A DNA stretch of 64,000 nt from Neofusicoccum parvum (taxonomy: Eukaryota > Ascomycota > Dothideomycetes > Botryosphaeriales > Botryosphaeriaceae), in NCBI GenBank assembly GCA_020912385.1, contig CP087206.1, positions 248,001 through 312,000 on the forward strand, read 5' to 3'. Each line of letters begins with the position of its first letter. Position 1 is the stretch's first letter. Positions 22,601 through 34,115 of the stretch are shown here, piece after piece. Below the pieces are notes generated by a model, which was not told the DNA's origin, did no database searches, and saw only the letters and a program-made list of their open reading frames with translations. The position numbers were made by a program, and so were the translations under genes.

Positions 22601-25600
22601 AAAGCACCATGGCAACGATAGCTCCGTAGATAAAGGCCGAGAAAGCATACCAGACGGGAATGGATGGTGCCACTCCTTCGATACGATCGTCGCCTCGTCC
22701 TGGACCGACAATGCGTTGGCAAATCTTTCTGATAAAGTTGTGCGGCTTGAACATGAACAGCGAGACGTTGTACGAAGGGTGCTTCTGCAGATATTCTCGC
22801 TGTGCCTTTTTTCTTCGTTCGGTTGCCGAAACCACCTCCTTTGCCATAGTCCGCGGGTCCAGGTCCTCGTACGCCTTGGAGAATTCCAACCGAGAGTAAA
22901 AAGGATTCGGCTCACGATGCCACACCCTACGGAGGAAGTGGTCCCAAAGTCTCGTGAGCATCCCGGCCTTCGCTATGTTGGCTGCAGCATTGGGCCTTGC
23001 TTCTCCGTTATGGCCATGTGAGTCGGTCCCCGCGAGCAGTGGTTGGTCAGGTTCGTCAAGAAAGTCGCGGACCACGGCATCCTTAAGAAGCATCTCGGTG
23101 GCAGCAGTTCCATAGTCGAGCGGATCTCTTTTCTTGCCAACTCCAACTTTGAAAATTGTTGACAGCGCCAGGTTACTACCTCTGTTAGTCACTTTCTATT
23201 AGAAGCGAGCCAGATTGCTTACCCCGCGGCAGAGCCTCCAAGTTCTTTCTGGTGGAGAAAGGCCTTAACCTGTTGGAGCCGCTTTTCGTCTTCTGATACA
23301 TCAAAGTTCTCTTGAATGACAGCAATGAACATATTCAAGACAATGACTGGTCTACGTTAATGGTGGCATTGGGATTGTGCGGGGTGAACTTACAGTTTGC
23401 CAAAATATACCAGATGATCAAGAAAGCTGCTCCGATCCAAGCCGTGTTGTAACCAACCTCGTACTTGGTGACCGAGAAAAGCACATCAGTCCAGTTTTCA
23501 CTTGACAGCAGCTGGTACATGCCCAAAAACGAATTGAACAGCGTGGCAAATGTGATTCGAACACTTTCGCCATCATCGTCCTGAGGCAATTCTCCACGGA
23601 ACATTTGCGCAGCGAAGAGAGCTGCAAGGAAGGTCAAGAGGAACACGAAAAGAATCAGGTTCAGAAGACCATAAACATTGCCCAAGACAGTCATCTGCAA
23701 TCATCGTTAGTGCCAGCCGAGGAAGATATCGGAAGAATCCTTACGATGAGCTCGCGGGTCAAGGAGACAGCTAAAACCACACGGTATATCCGGAGGATCT
23801 GGAAGACGGTCATCCAGGCGTACACACGCTCATGCGACTTGACGGGCGGAAGCTGCATGATGGTGGTGATCACGGCCAGGAACAGATCGAGAAGATTTCT
23901 CCGGCGGCGATGGAAGTTTCTCCAGTCTGCTACAATGCGGAAGAGTATCTCAAAGAGAAGGAAAGCAGTCACCACTGTTTCTACGTTGTCAATGAAGTGC
24001 TCGCGGTGGTCGCTCATATCGTCGCTTCGCAAAGCTTGGCAAATCAGGGCGAAGACTATGAGTAGAATCCAGAAGGCTCTCGTCTTGAGGTATACGCGAA
24101 GTAAGGCGGGTTTGCGTCGTTTGGGCTCCGCTTGTTGCTTTTCCTCAGTGCCCGAAGAACTGTGGTTTTGGTAAGTTGCGATTCTTTACTTCTGGAAAGT
24201 CCTAAAACTTACACTTCTTGGGCTGTGAATGCGCTGGTCTTGCTTTCGTCTCTGATGACTTGGAACGATGATGTGATCACAGCAATGAGCTGGGGTGAAG
24301 ATCAGCTCGAGTCCAAGACTGCGTCGGGGGATTCCTTACCAAGTTGATCAACCACAATGCCATAATCACGATTCCAAAAGCAAAATCTATTGCTCAGTCA
24401 GTACGGCTACACCTCCAAAACCATAACCTCGGTACTTACAAAGGCAAGCGGCTAGATAATCACTATCGGAGAGGTTGTACATGATATCGGAGAACGTATT
24501 AGATGTCATGATAACGAAGACAAGCTCCAGAGACTGAAAGATGTTGTCGTAACTGACGGTCCCGTTAAACTGGTTATCGCCTTCGATGCATTGTGAGGGG
24601 TAAGGGCAAAGATAGCCTTTGTGGAAGTCTGCGAGAGGTAACCGGTTGGCGCCCAGGTACGGCATCGCAGTTCCGTTCTGGGACAGATAACCACCGCAAT
24701 ATTGCTCTGTAACATAGTCCTCCTGCAAACCTGCCGGATCAATCCAAACACAGGTGCGCCTGAGGCTGGACTTGAAGCTCTGCACGCCGATAATTGCGAA
24801 GAGTAACCAGAAAAATCCGATAAGGAAGCCAACGTTGACAAGCAACGGAGCCGCTCTTTTCAAGCTTCGTAGAATGACCGTGGTGCCACTGGTAAGACCA
24901 AGCAGACGCAAGATGCGCAAGCAACTTAGCATGCGAAAGACATAGGCGTGGTTGTGCTCCTCGACACCAAAAACGCCGATAATGAAGCTGATCCAGAAAG
25001 AGACGACTGCAACGAAATCGAGTCGATTGAACGAGTGGCGCAAGAATGCTCGATGTGCAAGGCGTACCCTTTGCTGTTGGCGCGCATTCGCTGGATCATC
25101 CGCATCCATTTGGTATGTCGTGAATGCGCGAAAGAGCGTAGGCTGCTCTGGAGGAAAAGTCGACTCCGACCGCTTCACCGAAGGTTGACGTTGAGGGCCA
25201 GCAAATAGCTTTTTTCCCTTCTCCACAATGGCTTGTCGCATACCGATTTGGCGATTGATCGTGCTGTATTCGACGGGGTTGATGATGAATCCGGAGACAA
25301 TTACGCGAATTATGATCTCGATGGTGTAAATTACGAAAAGCGCAAGGAGAAAATAGTCTATCCAGGTCGTGCCCCAGTGTGATGACCGGGGGTATTTGTA
25401 CACGTCGCGAGCCGAGTCTATTGCGAGCAAAACGGTTTGCATAACGATACAAAGAAGAAGAATTGGTTCGGTGGCGCCATGGGTTAGGACATCGCAAAGC
25501 TTCATCCTAAGAGGGCTGTTTGGCGGGAACACGCCAAGGGATTTGCCTTTCAGGGGATTCGCCTGTACTTTCCAATTGAAAGAAGGTCTGTGGCCAAATG

Positions 25601-26615
25601 AGGGTGGTTTCTCCAAAGGCGATCCTGGAGATATCGGGGAACGCGGCGAGCGTGGAGTTGGAGGACCGCCATCGTTATTGTACATCCCGTCGGCAGATGG
25701 CCATTCGTCCTCCTCCTGCAGTTGCTGCTCGCCCTGTTTCTTTTGGGAAGACTTCCGGCGGATGGCCCGTTCGATCAGCTCAGGTTCGTTACTGATGTTG
25801 ACGACACGTTGCGAGATGTTCCTCATGATAGTTCCAGCACGCCGAAGGGGTGATTCTATTGCTGATGGAGATAATGACCTCGTGCGTCCTCCTGAGCCTG
25901 ACCGTCCAAGACCAGTCGTGGACAAGCGCAGACCGGCCTCGGCCTGGTTGAGATCATCTCCAAGTCTGACATTTCCGGGGGATCCACGTTCTGGTGTTAA
26001 AAAGTGCACGCTCTGGAAACTGGAACGGGCGGTCTGGTCTACAGGAGTCCTGGGTTCCGGTCCAGGCGTGGTTGGTGTGAGGTGGCGAGTGCTGCTCACG
26101 GGTGCGGAGTCCGTGTCTGCAGCTTTAAAGTATTCCACAGTACCCTCCTCTGATATACGGGTGTTGTAGGGTGTATCATCGACAGGATGGAGCCATACGG
26201 GTGGACTTCGAGGATTGCCAGGCGACACCATCGACGGGCGTTCGCGGCGGGCGGCCTCGTCCTCGAAGGACAGGCCGGCGAAACCAATGGCATTCTGAAA
26301 AGCTCCCACATCACCCACAGGGCTTAGAGGGGACGAGGCAGGGCCACCACCGCCGTTATGGAGTCCTTGTGTTGATAGGTGGAGGGGTGACGGGCGATGG
26401 GCGTCCCGCGGCGGACTCGATTCACTTATCGGCGCATACCTGGTGTTCCGCGAGTCGCGGCTGCGCAACAAACTCCTCCCGCGGTCACTCAGTGTTCTGC
26501 GATGCTGTCCCTCGGGGTCGGCGGCGTCAGGGGGTCGGTTCAGGTCTTGGAGCGGTATTGACTGGTTCGCCGACTGGTCGCGGGGATACCGCGCGTTGTC
26601 GTCCTGGTCGGCCAT
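19685..26615 (-). CDS. CCH1: Cch1-type voltage-gated calcium channel alpha subunit
   Basis: Eight exons (26615-24440, 24386-24340, 24289-24213, 24159-23745, 23694-23394, 23346-23223, 23181-20470, 20417-19685) give 2,194 residues, a normal Cch1 length. A disordered N-terminus of about 370 residues precedes four six-helix repeats. Pore-loop motifs are VIMTSNTFSD (repeat I), LSSENWTDV (II), VSQEGWIDV (III) and SSGEGWNEV (IV), giving Asn-Glu-Glu-Glu at the filter. An EF-hand-like DPNGTGFIPKEKF follows repeat IV, then a Ser/Pro-rich tail. With Mid1, Cch1 forms the high-affinity calcium uptake system of the plasma membrane (established knowledge). Introns are about 41-54 bp. The acceptor before exon 7 is ambiguous (23182 or 23176; both keep the frame). 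An alternative ATG at 26630 adds five residues. Confidence 0.93.
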
Positions 26616-28179
26616 GGTAACGAGCGACACGTCCCTTTCTCTCTACGCGAAGCAATGCTTCATCGGGACAGAGGGCTGGTGGAGGTCGAGCGGGACCCGG
26701 TTGGGCGGGCGGCGGAGCGGGTATGCGACAATCTGGGGTAAACAGCACTGCGGGCTTCACAGATCCGGGTGATCTGTGCGCCGCAGCGTGGTGTTGCTGA
26801 GGACGGGGGCTCGGCGGCGCGCTGGGGGCTGGCGGGGGCAGCGCAGACGGCGGGCGCGCGAAGAGGCGGTGGGTGTTGCTCTGGTTGAGGTGTGGGAGAA
26901 ATGTCTTGTCGCGGGCACGGCGATCGCAGCAGCTTGGCGCGGGATTGTGCATGCAATACGGCCTGGCGTCCGCAGCAGAGGCACCTGGCAGCTCTCAGGG
27001 ACCGGGACCACCGTTACCAAGCCACCTGGCGGGTCAGAGCGTCTGCGCGCACCGAATATTTTTAGCACCACCGCCACGCGTCGCACCCCAGGCAAGATTC
27101 CAGCAGAGACGTCACAAGCTCAGTTTGCTCGGGTGCCGGCCGCTGCCCGCGGGCTGCGCTCCCTATTTGAGCGCGCTCGACGCCCACGGCTCTCGGCATG
27201 CGCTCAGTCACAGTGGAGGCGTCAATCCGGCAGGCACGGCATGCACGGCGCGACCGTCCCAGCGTCCCCATCGCGAGCTGAAACCGCAAATGACGGGCCT
27301 GGCCATGCAAGGACGAACTTTGCCGAGTCGGCGCGGACCCAGGCTCTGCGTCTGTTTTGACGTCCTGCCTGAGGCTGCCGCCCGCGGGCGCGAGACGAGA
27401 GCATTCCAGCAGCGGCCCTCATCTCGCGCTGTGCTGCTGTGCCGCGCCGTGGCCGCGGCCGGCGTGGTACGAGATAAGGGCCAGCCTTATTGGCAGCCGC
27501 CATAGGGCTGATTCGGGATCTTCACGGCAACGATCTCCGGCCTGCGTGTTTTCTTGCGCGTCGCCGCGGTGACTGCGCTGACTGTGGTGCCGCCGCGCTG
27601 CGAGGAGCCCTGGTGCCTCAGGAGCCTGGATCCAGATGCGTTTGCAGCGCGTCTGCCTGAGACGAGGCCCGCGCAGGTGCAAGCTTGTCGCTCTTCTCTC
27701 AAACCGGGAACTCCGCGCAGGGGTGCAGGCAAGCGGCCGCCGAGACATACAGATGCGCACAGATGGCGCGGATCAGCGGCGCATCGCGAAGGCATATGGG
27801 ATGCATCTCAAGCCTGGGTGACATCTTCGCCCAGCGGGTGACGTCCGCCGCCACGAGCGGGCGCGATGCGGTGATGCGGCAACCACATTTTGCGGCGGAG
27901 GGCGAGGGCGGGTGCCAAGCGCGCTAGTCCGCGCGCCGCCTCCGAAGTGACGCTGGATGTCTGTCGGCCCTCTCCAATTTCTACAGAGATCAGGTACAGC
28001 TTCAGAATCACCCGCCAACTCCCACGTTCGCGTCGATCGCGCCCCGTGCTGCTGCCTGCGCGCTACCCTCGCCGTGCTTCGCTCTACCCGTCCGTTTTCT
28101 GTCCGAATCCACGCCATTCGCGCAGTTTGCCCCCTCGCGCCCTCCGCAACGCGTCGCCGCACGGCACGCTTCCGTCACC
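26616..28179. other. Divergent promoter region of CCH1 and the PHD-finger gene
   Basis: This 1.56-kb region between two divergent starts has no supported gene. The frames seen on the plus strand from about 26776 are Arg/Ala-rich and motif-free. Confidence 0.4.
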
Positions 28180-31031
28180 ATGCCTGCCAGGAAGCGCGCT
28201 CGACAGGAAGTCGAGCAGGACGAGCACCCGCCGCCACAAGAGCCCACGAAGCTCGAAAAGCTGCGCAACACCTGGGAGTTCGCCAGCCTCACCCAATACA
28301 TTTATATCTTCGGTTCTGTTGTCAAGATCGATGAGGATATCGACGTCGATGTGAGAGCTCCCCCGCATCCCTCTTCGGCCTGCACGCCGTGGATCCTGAT
28401 GTCGGATCGTTCTGACTGAGTGCAGGAGCTGGAATCGGAATGCCTCAAGCCTCACCCGTCTGAGAAGCTTGCGCAGATTGGCCTGGCCCTGCTCAAATTC
28501 GTATCGTCGCACAAGGGATTGACGTAAGAACCGTTATTCACGCGTTTTTTGGTCGCTCACTGATTATTTCTAGTCTAGAAATCTTCGACGAGTATGCGCG
28601 ACGCCAGTTCGTCGCGAAAGCGCCCCAGCGCAACCCTTTCGGAGTCGATGAAGAGCCCATAAAGTTCAACGAGATGGACACCTTCACGAAGCTCCGTATA
28701 CTGCAGCAACTTTCCACCTGGACGCTCAACAATGCCGACCGTATACGCGAGAAGATGCCCGAGCAAAAGGATGTTGAACAGACAAACTGGGTCGGTGGCA
28801 TTCCCCTTCCACATCCTTGCTCAACACTAACAGAGATCAGCGTGTCGAAGCTTTTGGGTGGGACAAGGAAGATCGCACTTACTTCGTCCTCGATGATGAT
28901 CGCCTGTACCGTCGCACCGATCCTCCCTTACCAACAGCTCCGCCGCCGAAGTCCAAGTCGAAGCCGAAGCCTAAGAAAGCCAAGGGCACCAGAGCAAGCA
29001 AGCGCAGAAGACTGTCGACGACACCTCCCGAGAGTGGCGCGGAGGACGAGGATGAAGTTGCTCAGGATAACTCGGCACATGAAGACGACACATTTGGTGG
29101 TATGAAATGGGAGTGTGTCGCAGTCGCGCTCGAAGATTACCAATCCTTCATCAGCTCCATCCGCAAGAGTAGAGACATCAACGAGAAAAACCTGGTAAAG
29201 CGCTTGGAGAGTGATGTTATGCCCATCATCGAGAAGAGGGCTGAGCAACAACGTCAAAAGGCTCTGAGAAAACAGAGGGAGCTGGAAAACTTGGAGAAGA
29301 TGGCGAATGCGAAAAGGTCAAGCAGAATTGCAGGCCGCGTGGAGAAGCAGAAGGAGCAGGAGGCAGCTGAGGAAGCTGAGCGCAAGCGCATTGCTGATCT
29401 GGATATGGCTAAAAAGGAGCAAGAGAAACAGCAGCAGATGGAGGAAGTATGCTCGCCAGTTTTGCTATTCACTCAGAGCGGTATGCTGACATTCTCAAGG
29501 CACGGCAGTCACGCATGATGACCCGCGAGCAGCGATTGAAGGAGCGTGAAGTCAAGCGCATCCTCCACGAGGAAGAGCTTAAGAGGCTAGAAGAGAACAG
29601 CAAAAAAGCGGAAACCAACGAAGCACGCATGTCCGAACGCCATCTCAAAGCGGAGATGGAGAGGCGCCAGAAGGAACTTGAGCAGATGGCACAGGAAGAA
29701 GAAAACTGGATCTTCGACTGTGCTGTCTGTGGTGTTCATGGCGAAAACCTGGTATGTAGTTTCTGCTTCGAGGTGTGCTCAAGAGACTAACTACGTAACA
29801 GGACGACGGCTCACACAGTATTGCTTGCGAAAATTGCAACGTTTGGCAGCACAGCGCCTGTCATGGCATCGGCAAAGCTCAAGCAGAACGCGACGATTTC
29901 CATTTTGTTTGCTCCGATTGCAAGCGTAAGGCAGAAGAGGCGGCGCGACCAAAGCTGCCTACCCTCAAGTTCCGTGTAGGGGCCTCTGCCTCACCTAAGC
30001 CTGCCACATCCACTTCATCGATGTCAGTTCCAGTACCAGATCACACGAAAAGTCACAGCACCGTACCTGCCCCCACTCAATCCACCCATGCGGTCCAAGC
30101 GCAGCCGACATCCGCGAACGGTCTTCTCAACGGGCCGAGCCTATCACCTCATGGCCAGACCTCTGGTCCACCAGGAATACTCCGTCCGGGATCCAGCTAC
30201 GGTTCAGCGCACAGTACACCCTCTCGTGCTTCACAGCATCCGATGCCGCACCTTCAGGCTTCCAATGTACCGGCGATTCCACTGCCCCGATTTGCGACTG
30301 GCGGCCAGAGTGGGAACAATGTCATGGCTGGCTCACCTAACTGGCACCACTCACCCTATTCCCAGGGTCAGCCCCACCATGGCCAACCTAACGGATATCC
30401 CAATCCTGCGGTGTTATCATCTCCCAGCCGGCCGCTTACGTACAACCCGGCACCGAACATGTTCGATCAACAACGCCCCCCTTCATCGGGCTACGGAACT
30501 CAGTCGCCTTCGAAGCCAAGTGCCCCTATCGACCAGAAGCGCCCAATGTCTTCCGGGTATGGTGCAGCGTCCCCCTCAAAGCCTGCTCCAGCATCGTCGC
30601 CATATCAAGCCAACGGCTACCCGATGACAGCACCATTTTCTAGCCCTGGTACTTCATTCCCTCCTGCCCCGGTGCAACGCCCCGCGTTCTCCCCGGTCAA
30701 GCAGGCTTCCTCACCTCCGCAACAACATTCCTCACCATTTGTTGACGGTTCTTCTCGGCTGCTGCCCGAAGCCTCTGCAGGTATCTCGCCGGAGAAACAT
30801 GACAATGCACTGCCATCGGCGCAGGGTTTGTCGGAAGCCCCAAAGCTCCCGCCTGTTGCAACTCTGGCACCCAGTGCCAACCCGCCTATCTTGACTCCGC
30901 CTAGTAAAAAGACGCCGGAGAGCTCGCAGAACAAATCTGCTGAAAGTGCTGCCCCACCAGCGCCTCCCGTGCCGGCTCATATGATTTATGCAGGCTCTAG
31001 TGCGCCTGCCGGCCCTTCAAATGGCCAATGA
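28180..31031 (+). CDS. PHD-finger protein with DDT/WHIM-like N-terminus (RSF1/CECR2-like)
   Basis: Six exons (28180-28350, 28426-28523, 28574-28790, 28841-29446, 29500-29751, 29802-31031) give 857 residues. The N-terminal helical part (TWEFASLTQYIYIFG, then HPSEKLAQIGLALLKFVSS) and the WHIM-like motif (VEAFGWDKEDRTYFVLDD, then RLYR) resemble the DDT/WHIM region of ISWI-partner proteins such as RSF1 and CECR2. A basic nuclear-localisation-like patch follows (KPKPKKAKG, SKRRR), then a long Glu/Lys/Arg coiled coil (about 250-430). A C4HC3 PHD finger spans about 436-490 (CAVCG, CENCNVWQHSACHG, CSDCKRK), and the tail of about 350 residues is Pro/Ser-rich. A nuclear chromatin-reader or remodelling role is inferred. 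The third intron begins GTCGGT, an unusual donor, but has a CTAAC branch motif and restores the WR-V-E match. Confidence 0.85.
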
Positions 31032-31787
31032 TTGGCTTCTCTCTAATGGACGCCGGTCGAGCTTCTCCACGAGAGCACCATTCTCACACTATCTGTTTTG
31101 GGGGGAAGGCGTATGGAGGTGGAATCGAGTACTATAGAGTTTGAATTTGGGCTGGCTGTGAAAATCGGCGCATAGGGCGGGATGAATAGAACCGTTGCGG
31201 CTAGGCTACTGAGCCATCGCAGCTTGGCGACGGTGTTATGAGAGCCGAGGCACAGCGATATTACAACTCAACAGCATGATTATTGGCTTGGCTACAATCA
31301 TCATTGCTCCGTAAGCATAATGCCCATGACTTCCAAACTTATAGATGTCTTTTAGATGTCATCGCGCAAATGAACTATAATTCGAAGCACAACGCATGGT
31401 ATTGTTCATTGATGGAAGTAATTGTAGGGTGATTACCAGTACTTGGAATTTTTGTGAGGGTAGGTTGATGTCGATTGGAGGCTGCCGTTGACAGCACACC
31501 CACTTGCCATTAAGAAACTGCGTTTCACGGGATCTTGTTGCTCCATTTAGATATGAACGAGTCATTCTTGCGTCAACACGTTTGTTCTATCGCCTTGGCT
31601 AGGAGCAATCGGATCATGCTGAAAATTTGCTTTTATTGGATCAAGGTAGTCCGGGCCATCTACCGCGGACGTCAGTTAGGCTCTACGCACATTCGCTAAA
31701 TACCAAACAGAGCCATTCGCTATCTGAAGGCCTAACACTAGGCTGCGCCCCCATGACTGCAACGTATATGCTCTACCAAAAGCTTGC
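31032..31787. other. Intergenic region
   Basis: About 750 bp, relatively AT-rich, with no gene seen. It includes the 3' UTR of the PHD gene and the upstream region of the small Pro-rich gene. Confidence 0.4.
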
Positions 31788-31795
31788 TATAAAAG
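31788..31795 (+). promoter_or_regulatory. TATA box of the small Pro-rich gene
   Basis: A perfect TATAAAAG lies 121 bp before the ATG at 31916. The segment between is C/A-rich and ends in a run of CAACA-like sequence directly before the ATG, as in leaders of strongly expressed fungal genes. Most other genes here show no such clear TATA box. Confidence 0.55.
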
Positions 31796-31915
31796 TCCGT
31801 AGTGTCGACTCCACGGTCTTCCCTCTTCAACACTCCTCCCAGCAGCTCCAAAGCCAATAACCACACGGTCAACACAGAAATCTACTGCAACAACAAAACA
31901 AATAGCACTACAACA

Positions 31916-32104
31916 ATGTCCCCTGCCGGTCATCCCCCGCCACCACCACCTCCTCCTCCTGGTCCCGGTGCCACTGGCTGGGTCCCTCTCCCTGGCAATC
32001 ACCCTCCTCCTAACAACACCGGCTGGAGCAACATACCTCCTGGTCCGCCGCCGCCTCCTCCTCCGGGTTGGAGTAACGGGTATCCCCCGCTCAACTCTAA
32101 TTGA
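31916..32104 (+). CDS. 62-residue proline/glycine/tryptophan-rich protein
   Basis: A short frame begins at ATG 31916 behind a good TATA box and an A/C-rich leader (CAACA before ATG). The product has two long Pro runs and a repeated Gly-Trp motif (TGWVPLPG, TGWSNIPPG, PGWSNGYPP). It has no signal peptide, membrane segment or cysteine. Such small Pro/Gly-rich proteins could be cytosolic stress or structural proteins, but no function can be assigned. The TATA box, leader and clean repeat structure are the evidence that it is real. Its size would make automated annotation miss it. Confidence 0.5.
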   Translation: MSPAGHPPPPPPPPPGPGATGWVPLPGNHPPPNNTGWSNIPPGPPPPPPPGWSNGYPPLNSN

Positions 32105-32822
32105 GCATCTCGGCACATTCCTCTCTCGGCTTCATCATCCGACAGCTCGCACTGTGCTTAAATTGGCGGGTGACACCAATTTCTTTTGGTAGACTCACAC
32201 GAGCGTGGAGATTCATGAGGAAGAATTACACCCTCGACAGCGGTCCAATTTTTGGCCCCAGCGGGCCTACACAGCAATATCTCTGTAGTTAGCATAATAA
32301 GATTATACACTGCTGTAAAACAATTTGGTGTCCCTCCGTGGAGAGGCCTTGTTTGATCATTCCAGGTAAGTGAGAGCTGGATGCTTTTCTGAATCGAGTA
32401 AAAAGAAAGAAAGTGAGAACAGAATGGCACACATCGACTGCGAAGTGAGGCGCCTACCTCATTCGGGTCTGTGGTCCGTGCGAGGGCAGGCTGACGTTGG
32501 CGGCAGGTGCGAGTTGTGAACAGCCACGACAACATAAATTAAGTATCTGGACGCCCTCTGTCCTGGCATCCTCCGCTCCCACGTCCGTCCACTGCAGCAG
32601 GATCTTTGCCCGGCTTCTCGGCAACATCTTGGCCCAGGTGGAGCGCTCGAGACACCGATTACTACCCTGTCATCACCAACCAATCGAGAGCGGTAATCCT
32701 ACCGAGGTACCAGACCCTCGGCGGACCTCCGACATCGAAGTCCGCTCTGCGCAACGCGCCCGCCACGCCCCGGCGCCGACACCGCCTTCTAGAAGTTCTT
32801 TCGCGATAGCGACTACGCCCGT
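32105..32822. other. Intergenic region upstream of the thioesterase
   Basis: No gene is supported in these 718 bp. They contain the 3' end of the small Pro-rich transcript and the thioesterase promoter. Confidence 0.4.
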
Positions 32823-33956
32823 ATGTCGCCGGCAAGACTCTCAACACTTTGTGCGACGCGTGCGATTCGGACTGTGCTTCTTCGGCCCTCCAGCCTACAA
32901 AACCACGCCCTCCTCCGCGCTTCGAATTCGCCGCAACGCCTCCGCAGCGCCCAGAACGTAGGAAGGTCTCAAGCCAGACTCCAGAGCACCGGCGCCGGTA
33001 CGTCAGATCTCCGAACAGCCCCCTAAATTAGAGGCAATGGCTCTGGGCATTCCTCCACTGATTTGTGCGCAGCAGCCGCATCCTCTTCTACCTCCCCTCC
33101 TCCGCCGCAAGGAGAAACCCCTGCCAAACCCGCGCGCTCGCTCCCCGTCCGCATCCTGCGCCTCGTCCTCCTCGCGACCTTCTCCTTCACCCTCGGCGCA
33201 ACCATGGCCGCCGCTCCCGCCGTCACGGTCGCGAACGACCTCCTCACGCCGCCCACCGACGCGCAGACCCTCGAGCTTTGGCAGCCGGACCCCGCCTCGC
33301 GGGCGGCCGAGCTGGAGCAGCAGTTGCAGGCGCACCCGCTGGTCGCCAAGCTCCGCGCGGACCCGGACCTCAAGGAGTCGCGTCCCCACATGCGCATCCC
33401 GCCGAGCCTGCGCCAGAACAACCTGACGGCCGGAACACTGCTGGGCGACGAGATGCTGGGTCTGCCGCCGCTGGTCTTCTCGGCGCCGGACGGGTCGCGC
33501 ATGACGTCGATCCACTACGTGGGCCCCGCGCTCTGCGGCCACCCGGGCATCGTGCACGGCGGCTTGCTCGCGACGCTGCTGGACGAGGGCCTCGCGCGCT
33601 GCTGCTTCCCGGCTCTGCCGAACAAGGTCGCCATGACGGCGAGCTTGACCATCAGCTACAAGGCGCCGTGCAAGGCTGGACAGTTCATCGCGCTGCACGC
33701 GGTGACTACCAAGGTGGAGGGCCGCAAGGCGTGGGTTACCGGAAGGCTGGAGACCGTGGTGGACGAGGAGAAGGGCGAGAAGCCGTTGCTGCTGGACGAG
33801 GCTGAGGCGCTCTTCATTGAGCCCAGGCAGGCTGCTGTAAGTTTGTACCTTTTCCCTTGTGGATTCCTTTTTTTGGGCAGGATCAGTTAGTTGCGTTTGC
33901 TGACGTCAATCTTCTCTCTACAGTCGATGGCCAGGGTCTACAACACGAACCCCTAA
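32823..33956 (+). CDS. Mitochondrial hotdog-fold acyl-CoA thioesterase-like protein
   Basis: Three exons (32823-32997, 33073-33836, 33924-33956) give 323 residues. The first 60 are Arg/Ser/Ala-rich without acidic residues, as in a mitochondrial presequence (MSPARLSTLCATRAIRTVLL). A hydrophobic segment (ILRLVLLATFSFTLGATMAA) follows, possibly a membrane anchor. The hotdog domain spans about 150-310 with the catalytic-helix signature CGHPGIVHGGLLATLLDEG and strands MTASLTISYKAPCKAGQF and KAWVTGRLETV. It resembles the fungal UPF0644/THEM4-like thioesterase group, so hydrolysis of acyl-CoA in or at mitochondria is inferred. The last exon codes for only 10 residues, and a degenerate copy of the last intron and exon follows (separate entry). 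Confidence 0.85.
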
Positions 33957-34115
33957 GGCAGTTCCGAGGAGGCGCTTTCGTCTGAGCTGAAGCAGGTGGT
34001 GAGTTGTGCTCTTTTCTCTTTGCGCTTCTTTTTGCGGGTCTGGTCGATTAGTTGCCGCCTACTGACGTCGATCCCCCCACAGTCAACGAGCGAGATAGAT
34101 CTACAACTCCGAAAC
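33831..34115 (+). repeat. Tandem, diverged duplication of an intron-exon 3' segment
   Basis: The last intron and exon of the thioesterase gene (33837-33956) have a diverged counterpart at about 33999-34115. Copy one runs GTAAGTTTGT, a T-rich stretch, GTTAGTTGCG, GCTGACGTCAATC, CTACAGTC, then TCTACAAC. Copy two runs GTGAGTTGTG, a T-rich stretch, ATTAGTTGCC, ACTGACGTCGATC, CCACAGTC, then TCTACAAC. The offset is about 162 bp, and intron lengths are 87 and 84 bp with donor, branch-like CTGAC and acceptor in register. Copy two follows the stop codon, so it may be a second UTR intron or a decayed duplicate. Confidence 0.6.
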
